Assembly (NCBI GenBank): GCA_963921425.1
Contig: OY992837.1
Span: 18,864,630 to 18,928,629, forward strand
Reading direction: 5' to 3'
DNA length: 64,000 nucleotides
DNA from: Dryas octopetala
Taxonomy: Eukaryota > Streptophyta > Magnoliopsida > Rosales > Rosaceae
The notes under the pieces are model-generated. The model saw nothing but the letters and a program-made list of their open reading frames with translations. It did not search any database and was not told the origin of the DNA. Positions 21,740 to 32,078 of this stretch are shown here, piece after piece. Position numbers and translations under genes: made by a program. How positions within the stretch are numbered: the stretch's first letter is position 1; each line of letters opens with the position of its first letter.

Positions 21740-23389
21740 CCAATACTCCAACTCGAAGAATATCGACTTGTTTGTCCAATTTAGATGTGCAGGTGACCTT
21801 GGCATATTTCGTTCTTTGTTAGAGGGATGTTTACCAATCCGGCCAAATTCTAAGTTATTCAACTGCCTCAAGATGTCATCACCAGATAATTCTTTAGGTT
21901 TCACGCCCATCTCCTTTTTTCCGTCAAAGGCCTCCTTACTGTGACGCCATTTATGATCCCCCGGCAACCATCTTCGGTGGCCCATATAACATACTTTACC
22001 ACCATGCCAAGCGGAAGTTATATCTTTATTACAAGTAGGACATGCCATATAACCCTTGGTGCTCCAGCCTGATAAATTCCCATAAGCTGGGAAATCATTT
22101 ATTGTCCACATGACTGCCGCACGCAAGGAAAACATTGTTTCGGTGGACTTATCATATGTCGGCACACCATTTTGCCACAATTCTTTCAGCTCATCAATCA
22201 ACGGCCGCAAATATACATCGATCTCCTTGCCAGGGGATTGCGGTCCTGGAATTAATAGCGTCATAATTGTGAATTCTTTTTTCATGCATTTCCAGGGAGG
22301 CAAATTATAAGGAACCACGACCACTGGCCAAGTGCTGTGAGATGTGCTCATATTTCCGAATGGATTAAATCCATCAGTAGCAAGTCCTAATCTGACATTT
22401 CGTGCATCTGCTGCAAAATCCGGATATATCTTGTCAAATTCTTTCCATGCGCTTCCGTCTGCAGGATGTCTCATCACATCATCCTCAACCCGCTTATCTT
22501 TGTGCCACCTCATGTCAGTTGCAGTATGTGTCGACATGTACAATCGTTGCAACCTTGGCTTAAGTGGGAAATAACGCAACACCTTTTGCGGAATCTGTTT
22601 CTTTCTCTCTACAGACTTGTTCTTATATCTCGGTTCATTGCACACAGGGCATTTATCCTTCCCTTGGTGTTCTTTGTAAAACAATACACAATCATTCTTG
22701 CATGCATGAATCTTTTCATATCCCAAACCGAGATCTTTCAACACCTTATTCGCAAGATAATGGGTTTCAGGTATATGATTGTTCTTTGGAAGCATTCGTT
22801 TCAAAATCCCCATCAACTGATCATAACTTCGATTCGAATGTTGATTAAGTACTTTCCAATGCATTAACTCCACAACAGCAGTTAGCACTGAGAACTCTTC
22901 ACAACCAGAGTACAATTCCCGCTGAGCTTGTTTCAACAATCTCTCGTACTTATCAAACTCTTCTCTTTGGACTTCGGGCAACCCATCATCTTGATCCATA
23001 TTATCGCTCTCTGTATCATGCTGACTGACTTCGTGATCTAGCGATGCATATGGATAAGCATCGTTTATTATGCCCATCACTTGGTCATTATCATCAGCAA
23101 CAGATTCAGTAGGCTGCAGAATTGTTCGGGTCTCCGAGGACGTCGAAGCATAAACTCTCGGTTCACCATGATAATACCATGTCGTATAGTTGTGTGACAT
23201 CCCAAATCTCACCAAATGAATTCTGACTTCATGCACTGTCTTCCATAAAGAGTTGTTACAATTCCGGCACGGACACCTTATATTATTCTGAGCATTGACA
23301 TGTTCCTGTGCAACTTGGATAAATGACTCGATCCCATACAAATATTCATCACTAACACGATTCGTATTACGTATCCACTGTCGGTCCAT
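21740..23389 (-). CDS. TNP2-type CACTA transposase, N-terminal part only
   Basis: Start chosen at ATG 23389 (MDRQWIRN), the usual start type of TNP2 proteins. The sequence GAAACAG just upstream could be a splice acceptor. The N-terminal transposase-associated zinc region (RCPCRNCNN ... HLVRFGM, residues about 30-75) is followed by the Transposase_21 domain: ACKNDCVLFYKEH, CPVCNEPRY, VLRYFPLKPRLQRLY, MRWH, GLATDGFNPFGNMS, SPGKEIDVYLRPLIDELKEL, FPAYGNLSGWSTKGYMACP and YMGHRRWLP. Similarity to TNP2 stops after FFELEYWS (near 21745), where the text ATATTCTTCG is duplicated. The expected continuation, including the rest of the catalytic region, is absent. The frame then runs on through intron-like sequence to 21515. 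Function is presumably lost. Confidence 0.85.
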
Positions 23390-23521
23390 GATGCCTGTTT
23401 CCATATTACACGACAATTAGAAAACGATGCGTCACCATTCTTCGTCTCCTTATGCCTCCGGTAAGGGCCCTATCCCATTCGAGAATGCACATATGTGTCG
23501 TGGTCAACGCTCACACGACGT

Positions 23522-23659
23522 GGTTTTGATCTGGGAAAATTTCGGCAGCATCTCCCTATGGTTCTCCAAGTGCACGACGTAGATATTTAAAACAAATATC
23601 TAGTATGCACTCGAAGAACACATAAGGAGATGTTGCCGAAATTTTCTCAGATCAAAACC
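23522..23659. repeat. Inverted repeat (about 66-bp arms) upstream of the transposase gene
   Basis: GGTTTTGATCTG.GAAAATTTC at 23522 is mirrored by GAAATTTTCTCAGATCAAAACC ending at 23659. Between them ATATTTAAAACAAATATCTA forms the centre. The arms differ at roughly one base in six. It lies about 130 bp upstream of the transposase start on the coding strand and could fold in the transcript leader or first intron. Confidence 0.7.
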
Positions 23660-24426
23660 ATGTCACATGAACCGCTAACCACAACACATAATTGTGCACT
23701 CCCAAACTATCCATGGGTAATTTGGACAATTCAAGAATCATATTGGAGCGCAGTCACGCCAAGCGCCCATGCGCGCGTCCAATAGACTCTCGAACGGGTC
23801 TAAGGTATCGATTGAAATTTAGTGTACAAAGTTATCCACTGATAACTTCGCACGACTAGTTAAATGTACAAAGTTATCGATTGATAACTTCGCACAGCGC
23901 TTCGTGCCACATGACCTCACCCAGTACTCGAGGAGTGCTGGACTACGTCATCGAAAATTTTGCAATTAAAACTAAACTAAATGTAACATACAAACTAAAT
24001 TATAATTAATTTAACAATATACATATAAGCATACAAACAAACTATTAAATTTTAGCATATAAAAACATACAAATTAATTAATGAATTTTATAATTAATTT
24101 TAACATACAAACTAATTCACTCAAAAATTTAATACAATTATATATGAAACATTAAATACTAAATCATACAAAAACTTAACTAAAAGATAGATTAAACACA
24201 TACCTCACCAAAAATGCAATTATCCTTCACAACAAATGCAACACTATCCTTCCTTCACCAAAAAAATAAATCATTGTCAAATATGGGCTCAACATCAATC
24301 TAAATTCAGATTTCACAACCAAACCACTAAATTAAAAAAACTCACAACATTAACTAATTACCACTAAAATCAGAAATTTCACAATCAATTTATGCAAAAT
24401 CCACAACAAGTACAAAATCCACAATA

Positions 24427-24550
24427 TTAGAAAACATAAAAAACAGAAAATACCATAAAAAACAGAAAATACCAATAAAAAACAGAAAAATACCATAAAA
24501 AACAGAAAATACCCAAAAAAAAAACAGAAAATACCAGCAAAATACCATAT
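24427..24550. repeat. A-rich minisatellite, unit about 20 bp
   Basis: ATACCATAAAAAACAGAAA-type units repeat five to six times with small length changes. Phenylalanine-rich frames read on the minus strand are artefacts of it. Confidence 0.75.
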
Positions 24551-24599
24551 ATTCAAAAAAAAAAAAAAACAAAAACAAATACCTGTGCTTTCGGCTTCG

Positions 24600-25005
24600 A
24601 GTGGGGGGAGGGGGGGTGAGCTGCTTTCGGCTTCGAGGGGGGGGGGGTTTGGGTGAGTGGTTTCGGCTGGGGGGGGGGGATGGGTTTCGGTGGGGGTGGG
24701 TGGGTTTCGGGTGGGGGGTGGGTTTCGGCGGGGGTGGGTATTTGCGGGGGTGGGTTTCGGCGGGGGTGGGTTTCGGCGAGGGTGGATTTTCAGGGGAGGG
24801 GCGGGTGGGTCTCCGATGGGGGGGGTGGGTTTCGGTAGGGGGGTGGGTTTTCGCGGGGGGTGGGTTGCTGATGGGGGGGGTGGGTTTCGGTAGGGGGGGT
24901 GGGTTTTCGCGGGGGGTGGGGGGCGGTTTTGGGTTTCGGGGAAGGAGGGAGGAGGAGGAGGAGGCGGAGGGAGGAGGAGGAGGAGGAGGAGGGAGTGAGA
25001 CCTGA
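24600..25005 (-). promoter_or_regulatory. Strongly G-rich tract, probable leader region of the CACTA transcript
   Basis: The plus strand is a run of G3-G9 blocks separated by GGGTTTCGG-like words, ending in a GGAGGAGGAGG repeat. The coding strand (minus) is therefore C/CT-rich, like many plant 5' leaders. It lies between the right subterminal array and the transposase gene. On the minus strand, CACAG/GTATTTG near 24583 could be the donor of a leader intron. The glycine-rich open frames on the plus strand look like composition artefacts. The promoter role is inferred from position only. Confidence 0.5.
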
Positions 25006-25113
25006 GGGAAGGAGGAGGCGCTGCGAGGGTGAGAGGCTGCGCGGCGCTGCGAAGGTGAGGTGAGAGTGAGTGAGCTGACCGAAGTGAACCCAGAAATGGG
25101 TATAAATCTAAAG

Positions 25114-25338
25114 ACTTTGGGCGACGAACATGAATTCGTCGCCCAAAGTCACTTTAGGCGACGAATTAAAACGTTTGTCGCCCAAAGTGACTTTAGGCGA
25201 CGAATCCATGTTCGTCGCCCAAAGTATATTAAAGCGACGAACATGAATTCGTCGCCTAAAGTCACTTTGGGCGACAAACGTTTTAATTCGTCGCCTAAAG
25301 TGACTTTGGGCGACGAATTCATGTTCGTCGCCCAAAGT
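25114..25338. repeat. Near-perfect 225-bp hairpin made of CACTA subterminal repeats
   Basis: 25114-about 25219 and about 25233-25338 are reverse complements over about 104 bp with a single mismatch (CGAATCCATG versus CGAATTCATG), separated by a spacer of about ten bases. Each arm is itself a chain of inverted GTCGCCCAAAG words. Both strands therefore encode almost the same reading frame. Confidence 0.9.
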
Positions 25339-25440
25339 TGTTGACTTTAGGGAACCGTTTTATCCCGCCATAATTTCAGACTTTTGGGCGACGCACTGTT
25401 CGTCGCCTAAAGCTACATTTCGTCGCCCAAAGTTGAATTT
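25339..25440. repeat. Further subterminal repeat units after the hairpin
   Basis: Single units TTTGGGCGACG, TTCGTCGCCTAAAG and TTCGTCGCCCAAAG lie between 25382 and 25436. Confidence 0.7.
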
Positions 25441-26310
25441 TTTTATGAACCATGATCGTTCATACGTTCGAGCTCCAATACCAAACTTCTAGATCTCCAA
25501 TTGACCTAATATTTTAGAGGAATGATCTTTGAGTGACAAACTAATAAATGAACGGTTCAGATCGTTAAAAACACAATCGACATATAAGGTTCTACATATA
25601 AATCAGTGATTTTTGCATTTGAAGACTAAAATTATATCAACTCTTTCGTTAAAACCTTGTAGCTTCAATAATTGTGAAGACCACAACGTGATTATCACAA
25701 TCAGAGCCATTCTTCATATATGTTCATACTCAAAGATCAACCCTGCAAAAAATCGGCTCAATCGGAGTTCATCTACCCGTTCGATTATTATTATAAGAAT
25801 CAAGATCGTTCATACATCCTAAATGCTAAACCTAACTTCTACATCTCCAGTTGAGTTAATTTTTTGCATGGATGATCTTTGAGTGAGGCACTAAGGAATG
25901 ATCGGTTCGGATCGTTAAAAACACAATACAAAAGTGATCTTCTACATACAAATACACTTAAAGAGTATAATTATATTAACTTTTGGGTAGAAATTTTGGT
26001 GATTCAACAATTTGTGAAGACTACAATGTGATTTTAACGATCGGAACCGTTCATTCTATTCGTTTATACTGGAAGATCATCCCTGCAAAAAATCGGCTAA
26101 ATCGAAATTCATCTCATACTTCGATTCGTATTAGAAAATTTACAATCGTTCATAAGTTCAACCACCGTTACCTAACTTCTACATCTCCGATTGAGCTAAT
26201 TTTTTGCATGGATGATCCTTAAGTGGGGAATTAAAAAATGAATGGTTATGATCTTTGGAAATACAATCGTATAGTATGCTATTACATATATAAAATTGTA
26301 AACAAAAAAA
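25441..26310. repeat. Tandem repeats of about 345 bp between two subterminal arrays
   Basis: GATCGTTCATA-type words at about 25455, 25804 and 26145 start units 341-349 bp long. Each unit continues with CTTCTA.ATCTCC, ATGATCTTTGAGTG, CGGTTC.GATCGTTAAAAACAC and CCTGCAAAAAATCGGCT. There are about 2.4 copies with marked divergence. No coding is seen. Similar words occur in the fold-back MITEs at 32821-33636. Confidence 0.75.
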
Positions 26311-26321
26311 TATTCTTACTT

Positions 26322-26908
26322 TGGGCGAGGAACTACAAATTTCGTCGCCCAAAGTGATCTTGGGCGAGGAACATAACATTTCGTCGCCCAAACAAACTTT
26401 GGGCGACGAATTATGAGGTTCCTCGCCCAAACCATTATTACAAAACAGGATGATCCTTTGGGCGACGAACTATGTTCGTCGCCCAAACTCATTTTGGGCG
26501 AGGAACATAATTTCGTCACCCAAAGTGTCTTTGGGCGACGAAATATATATTCCTCGCCCAAAATGAGTTTGGGCGACGAAATATTTTGTCACCCAAAGTA
26601 AGTTTGGGCGAGGAATATACATGTTCGTCGCCCAAAGTAACTTTGGGCGACGAACAAGTATATTCCTCGCCCAATGTATTTCTCAATTAATTGTTTGTTG
26701 TTAATGTTTAGGCGACGAAATGTGTTCGTCGCCCAAAGTAACTTTGGGCGAGGAATGTCTGATTCGTCGCCCAAACCTTCTTTGAGCGACGAACATGTTC
26801 GTCGCCCAAACCTTTATGACTTTGAGCGACAAATTTTCTTGTTCGTCGCCCTAAATTTCTTTGGGCGACGAATATATGTTCGTCGCCCAAAGTTTGGTCG
26901 CCCAAATA
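26322..26908. repeat. Right subterminal repeat array of the CACTA element
   Basis: Dense inverted pairs of TTCGTCGCCCAAA and TTTGGGCGACGAA, with many copies changed to TCCTCGCCCAAA/TTTGGGCGAGGAA. The array ends about 15 bp before the terminal inverted repeat. Confidence 0.88.
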
Positions 26909-26924
26909 TATTTTTCTTGTAGTG

Positions 26925-26927
26925 TTA
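26925..26927. repeat. Target-site duplication TTA (right)
   Basis: Directly follows the terminal CTTGTAGTG. Confidence 0.88.
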
Positions 26928-26978
26928 TTTCATCTACGAAGCAAATTAACTCTCTAATTAATTATTTATATAGGCCCA

Positions 26979-27300
26979 TTTAGGTGCAAATGTTTGCACA
27001 CACTTGGTAATGTATAATTTTTTTGTGTTGAGCACTCGGACTTGGTTTTTCAGTGTTTATGAGTTTAACTCTGATATTTTGAGCGGAGAGTTAAACCCTA
27101 TAATGCCTCCAAAAAGGCCATTCTACACTCTAGGAGAGTATGATTGAGGTGAACTCGTCATCCTATACCCTAAAAAATAGGCAAATGAAGCAGCACTCGA
27201 AACGATCGTTTGTTTTTTAAAAAATTCACTGAGCTCTCAGCGGTGTTAATTACCGAGCACTCGATATCAAATGTAAACGTGCGAACATTTGTACCTGAAC
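26979..27300. mobile_element. Possible MITE with short terminal inverted repeats
   Basis: TTAGGTGCAAATGTTTGCACAC at the left is mirrored by GTGCGAACATTTGTACCTGAA at the right (about 20 of 23 positions). GAGCACTCGG and CCGAGCACTCG form a second inverted pair inside. No coding and no clear TSD. Confidence 0.45.
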
Positions 27301-27822
27301 AACTTTGTTTATTTATACATAAATCCAAATCCTATATATAATATCCAACCCTGTACAATCAATTGAAATGTGGTATTTGGTATATATATATTATATATAT
27401 CTACGTTTTTGTGTCATATATATATCATAGGGGACTTGGTCCAATAATAATGTTATCAATTCATGAGAATTTCCCAAGTTGGTCAGCACATATAAGCTAG
27501 CTAGCAGGATATATATATCTGAAAGATTAGTTGTAAATTTTTGGAATGGAATTTTATTCCAATCCACATGCACGCGAGCAAACTATTCTGGGATTCGGCT
27601 TTAGCACGTTATTCATCATAGGTTTTCATACATAGTCTTCCCAACTGCATAAAATATTCTGACAAATCAGAATCACTTGATTTTCATGATCCTACTTGAA
27701 CTGACTTGAAGATATATATACATACTCAGACATAAATATATACAGACGTAATAGGAAATTAATTTACAATTTCTACGTAGATTTGCAAGTGCTTCGTATC
27801 TGTACGTCACTCAGATATGTCT
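27301..27822. other. AT-rich intergenic DNA, no gene seen
   Basis: TATATA-rich; no reading frame or repeat terminus could be supported. Confidence 0.35.
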
Positions 27823-28165
27823 TTTTTTGGACCTCGACGGAATCAGGAGAACTTAATTTATTGATATAAAATAAAAATGGTACAACAGGAGAGACTTAAT
27901 TAAAACCAAAACCCCGAAGAAAAAAAGACAAAAACAAAGCAAAAAGCTAGAGAAAAGACCAAAATGAGCAAAAGACATAAGTCACCTAGCGAAAACGGTA
28001 GCTAGTCATAGAATTCAAATCACAAGCATAAACAAAAACTGCACAAGGAGGACCAAAGACCACCAATAATAACCATCGATCATTCTCAACTCCAAAATTG
28101 GCCAAGGAGTCTGCAAGACCATTCTCCTCGCGAAATATGTGCGGAAAATGAAAAACCATTTGCTA
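27823..28165 (-). pseudogene. 3' end of an L1-type LINE with RNase H-like C-terminus
   Basis: On the minus strand, 28160-27986 reads FPHIFREENGLADSLANFG and about 36 further residues to TAG at 27988. The FREENGLADSLA motif is the conserved end of the RNase H-like domain found at the C-terminus of plant L1 LINE polyproteins. A non-coding stretch resembling a 3' UTR follows (on the minus strand) and ends in a short A-run (T-run at 27823-27829 on the plus strand). No upstream RT was seen, so this is a 5'-truncated copy, as is usual for LINEs. The frame was found by hand translation. Confidence 0.55.
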
Positions 28166-29190
28166 AACAATTTTTCCATTGAGATATGTCCTTGTCATGG
28201 TCAACAAATTTTTATATATTTCTCCCTATATCGTTTGGGTAAATTTAATGGTGATTAATTGGCAGATTTGGTTACCATATATAACTTATACGAATTTATT
28301 CTTGATCATAGCTGTTGATCTTGTAGCCAATATTCTTGTATATTATATAGGTAGCGTGTAATTCCTGATCATTATCATCACCAGACCTAATTCCTTCAGC
28401 ACAATGAAATAAAACAGCATAAGCATAATTTACATGCAGTTGACACATGCATGCATATATGGCTTTTCCACTGCAAATCTTCAATAAGAAAATCAGATTA
28501 ATTATATATACTAAAGTACATTTTTGCATATCTTTAAATATATATCATGACTTGCACAGAGGTGGACATACGATTTACTGTGCGGAGGGTACTTAATTAT
28601 CATCTTCCTAGAGTTTAAGGAGGAAAGTAAAGAAATCATAAAAAATAAAATAAAATAAAATAAAAGGATGTGAATATTAAGATGCATATCTGTGTGTATT
28701 TATGCATATATATCTTCACCTGATGCATTTTCTGAAAATGATAAACTGATTTGATGTTTTTAATGTCTATTCGTGAAATTAATAGCCGTTTGATTTACAT
28801 ATATAGAAACACTCAAGAGATCGACGTAAACAATACATAAAATCGAAACTCTATTATAAGTTAGCTAGATGCATCTTGTAATGACTTATCAAGTTATCAT
28901 ATATATAGGAAATATCAATAGCTTTAGACCAAAGAAGTTGATCAAATCCCTGTCTCTGGGAAGTTATTTCGTAAAATATCAGCTAGCTAGTTGATCAATT
29001 AAAAAAAAAAAAAAACAGAATTGACAGTCATCGATCCACGGCCACCCGTTTATGAACAAATTAAATGATAATCCAATTCGATCAATATGAATTGAAGCAT
29101 GGGTTGCATATACACATGCAGGGAACAAAGTTTGCAAAGGAGGTGACGTGACTAATCCAAATAGTTTCAGGAAACCATTGGCAAGGGCCT
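28166..29190. other. AT-rich intergenic DNA, no gene seen
   Basis: It contains an AAAAT repeat near 28640 and a 15-base A-run near 28999. No coding or element ends were recognised. Confidence 0.35.
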
Positions 29191-29194
29191 GACG

Positions 29195-30378
29195 TTAGCC
29201 ATGCCAACCACAAAGAGCCTGCTTCAAACCATAGTGGGCTTTATGAAGACGACATACATGATTAGCACGATGAGGATCAATGGAATCAGGTGGTTGAGAT
29301 ATCTGCAGAGAAATGCATTGTTTAAATGTCATGTTTTCAAAGAGACCAACCAAATGAGATGTTAAGAGAAACCAACATCCGAATAGTGGAACATCTGACA
29401 ACGGGACTAAAAGTTTCAACATAGTCAACACTGAAATCCCTTAGCAACGTACCAAACAGGTTTTATATTCATAGGATTTTGCTTCATGGGTTGAACACCC
29501 AAGAGATCGATGTCTTTTAGAATGTTGACTGACTATTGACTAAACTAGCTGACTGTACAGCTGTCAATGTTTTAGTGGTGCTAGTATAGCCTTTAGGATT
29601 ATGACATATGGCATTAGTTAAAATGAATAAGTTGGTTAGAATGTTGCTTTAGTTCAATTAATCCTGTTTTCGTTGAGTCCAGTATATAGACTTGGATTAG
29701 TTCATTTTTCATTGTAATGCAATATCATAAAAACACATAAGTTTTTCTTGTTCGAAGCTAAGCTTTAGAGCATTTCTTTTGCTTCTTCCATTACTGTGAT
29801 CATAGAAGAGGGTAACACCGTACCATTATCTTTGGTTCCATGCAACATCTTTCTATGTGGCAAGTGACCATCTTATGAGTGCCTGAAGCTGCTAATGCAC
29901 AAAGAGAGAGAAAGAGGCTGTGTTGAGTCATTGGTTGTATGTGAGCTGGAAAAAGATGGGCACGTACTCTGAAGATGATAATGGTGCAGCTGGAAAAGCT
30001 AATGGTGAAGACGTAGTTAATTGATCTAATGCCTCTATGTAATAAATCAAGGAGATAGAAAATGCGGTTGACGACTATAATGGTGCTCTAAAAGTTAATT
30101 AGGCTGCTGAGCATCTGATTGATGATAAACAAATTTATAGGAGTACGTAATGAGTACAGGAAAAAACACAATATTATAGCGATCAATAGCTAGGTGAGGC
30201 CGGAAACACTGAGACATATATATTTTTGAGAATATAGGCAAAAATGATCTTTAAACCTAACATGGCATGAAATGTAGACTTTGTTAGTGACAAGATCAAG
30301 AGAACGATGCTGAGAGCTGTAACCTAGGAAAACACATTCAACTAATAGTTTGTTTGTAACATAAGTGTGACGCTCCAA
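29195..30378 (-). pseudogene. Decayed Ty1/copia pol fragments (integrase end and RT)
   Basis: Two recognisable pieces in copia order on the minus strand. 30378-30190 reads ECVFLGYSSQHRSLDLVTNKVYISCHVRF, the conserved C-terminal integrase segment. 29460-29195 contains VDYVETFSPVV, then after frame changes QPPDSIDPHRANHVCRLHKA and HYGLKQA, the conserved RT segment. Stops and shifts break both. Between them, 29520-29830 looks unrelated and may be a later insertion: it has LTR-like text beginning TGTTGACTGAC, with no verified second end. This is a much older relic than the element at 13485 and is not closely similar to it. Confidence 0.7.
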
Positions 30379-30848
30379 AACCCGAGTACCCCCTTTGAGA
30401 ACGACTAATATAGGCTATAACACTTGTACCCTAAGCATCACTTACGTTCATAGCTTTCCCTCAAGGGAACCTGGCTAGGTTTAAAAGTAGTAAGATTACT
30501 ACATATAAAGCCAGTGTAAAACGTTAAAAATATATATGCACAAGCACAAACAAGGGAATTAGAATCAGTTCTCAAAACCAGTAGCACGCATTCTCACACG
30601 TCTTTCGCAAACAATTTTTTAGATCCAAATTTACAAAGCATACCTAATGGCTGATCCAAAGGACCCGCTACTAGTAACTCGGCTGTTAGTAAAAGCTGAA
30701 TGGTAGCGAGAGTATTCATTACTTGGTTAATACCTAGAATGGCCTTCCAAGAATGGAAATTGACCAGTCAATCCGTAATAACCACTGCAGAAAGTTTTTG
30801 GGATCGAAACCAAGGTCACATAGTGTGCCCCTTACTCTAGTCCACTTC
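30366..30848 (-). mobile_element. Diverged LTR relic related to the inner gypsy element's LTR
   Basis: It starts TGTGACGCTCCAAAACCCG and continues with CACTTACGTTCATAGCTT, CTCAAGGGAA, CCTGGCTAGGTTT, GAGAGTATTCATTA, GACCAGTCAATCCGTA and GGGATCGAAACCAAGGTCAC. These are in the same order and orientation as 43057-44075. Many substitutions and deletions separate them. The distal part of the LTR is missing and no coding is attached. Confidence 0.7.
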
Positions 30849-31516
30849 TGTGAATGTACTTTTTAGTGTTTGTTAGTATATACTTGACTTAGTATAGTTG
30901 TGGACCAAAGTAGATCATTTCAAAGTTTGTGAACCAAAGTGCCACAAGGGTCAAAGTTCAACTCCCACCTCCCTGGATTAAAAAAAAAAAAAGGTCATAG
31001 TCTAGGGATCAAAATTGCCATTTACTCTTAAATTTATGCATGTTTAGTTAATTAGAATTAGGATAAGTTATCCTTTGATCTCATCCCAATTCCCAATATA
31101 TTATCAAAGAAAATGAAAATTACAAAAAAAAAAAAAATAAATAATATATATATGCCTTAGTTACTCTATGATATAATGCTCAAACTCCTTAGAAATTTAT
31201 TTTATTTTTTGTTGAGATAATTATTCATAAGTTCACTTTTGTGTTTTCCTTTTTTAAATTAAGTCACCAAATTTTCTTATGTTGAAAATGTACGTCCACT
31301 ACTAACTTTGTTTATGATAAATAAGTCCACGTTATAAACTACGTACAATGCCAAATTTTCTACAAGTGTTCTCACGCTTGTACGTTGATGCTATTTGCAT
31401 GTCATTAACAACTGTAAGTGGTTGTTACTGACCAACAATATCGTACTTTTTATTTTTTAATATTTTTTCTTAGACTTGTGTTATTGTAATTATGTATTAA
31501 GATTCAACAAGAAATA
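30849..31516. other. AT-rich intergenic DNA, no gene seen
   Basis: A-runs near 30970 and 31120. No feature supported. Confidence 0.35.
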
Positions 31517-31526
31517 TCTAAAGAAA

Positions 31527-32068
31527 GGGTTAATTTTAATAGTGGTTCCTAGCTCAATTATACCACGAATCTCAATTTGATCCACCAATTTAAGTTCAGA
31601 ATTCTATAGTCCTTGAATTATTGTCTAAATATCATTTTAGTCTTTTTGTAACTTCTATTATATTTTCTGTCGAAAATAGCCATGTGTTGCGCACGTGATT
31701 CATATTTGAGGAGTATTTTTGTCCTCATATATAGGTCCCATATGGTATTTGGGGTTCAATAGGTAATTAATGTATCATTATTCAAAAGAAAATGGGTATG
31801 AAAAGTGCCCAACTTCTCTAAATATTTGAAAGAAAATGGAGAAAAATTGGCAAGCTAGGTAGGTATAGGTGAGGACGAAAACACACCTCAAATATCGGTC
31901 ATGTCTGTGGCACATGGCAATTTTAGAGGGAAAATGTAACAAAAGCTTCTGGAAATGACTAAAATGATATTCGCACAATAGTTTAAGGATTCCAGAATTC
32001 CGAAATAAAATTAGTAAACCAAAGTGAGATTTGTGGTATAATTGATAAACCACTGTTAAAATTAACCC
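31527..32068. mobile_element. Mutator-type MITE, 542 bp, terminal inverted repeats of about 210 bp
   Basis: The ends GGGTTAATTTTAA and TTAAAATTAACCC are perfect inverses. Similarity continues inward for about 210 bp on each side (ATTATACCAC.AATCTCA, AATATCATTTTAGTC, TATTTGAGG.GT.TTTTCGTCCTCA). Flanking TCTAAAGAAA (31517-31526) and TCTAAGGAAA (32069-32078) form a 10-bp TSD with one mismatch. Long TIRs and a 9-11 bp TSD point to the Mutator superfamily. No transposase is encoded. Confidence 0.82.
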
Positions 32069-32078
32069 TCTAAGGAAA

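Larger units (their letters stand above)
20214..26924 (-). mobile_element. CACTA (En/Spm-type) DNA transposon, 6711 bp, internally deleted
   Basis: The left end is CACTACAAGAAAAAA and the right end is its inverse TTTTTCTTGTAGTG. A perfect 3-bp TSD, TTA, flanks both sides (20211-20213 and 26925-26927), which is diagnostic of CACTA elements. Subterminal arrays of TTCGTCGCCCAAA and its complement fill 20234-20660, 25114-25440 and 26322-26908. Coding is on the minus strand: the N-terminal half of a TNP2-type transposase and three terminal exons of a second protein. The transposase C-terminal half is absent, so the copy is non-autonomous, although its ends and TSD are intact and it may be mobilised in trans. 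Confidence 0.93.

Noticed and set aside
24601..25005. Glycine-rich 134-residue frame
   Set aside because: It lies in a G-block tract of extreme composition, on the strand opposite the CACTA genes. Several frames are open at once.
25060..25344. 94-residue frame and its mirror on the other strand
   Set aside because: Both are produced by the palindromic subterminal repeat; the two proteins are almost identical because the DNA is a hairpin.
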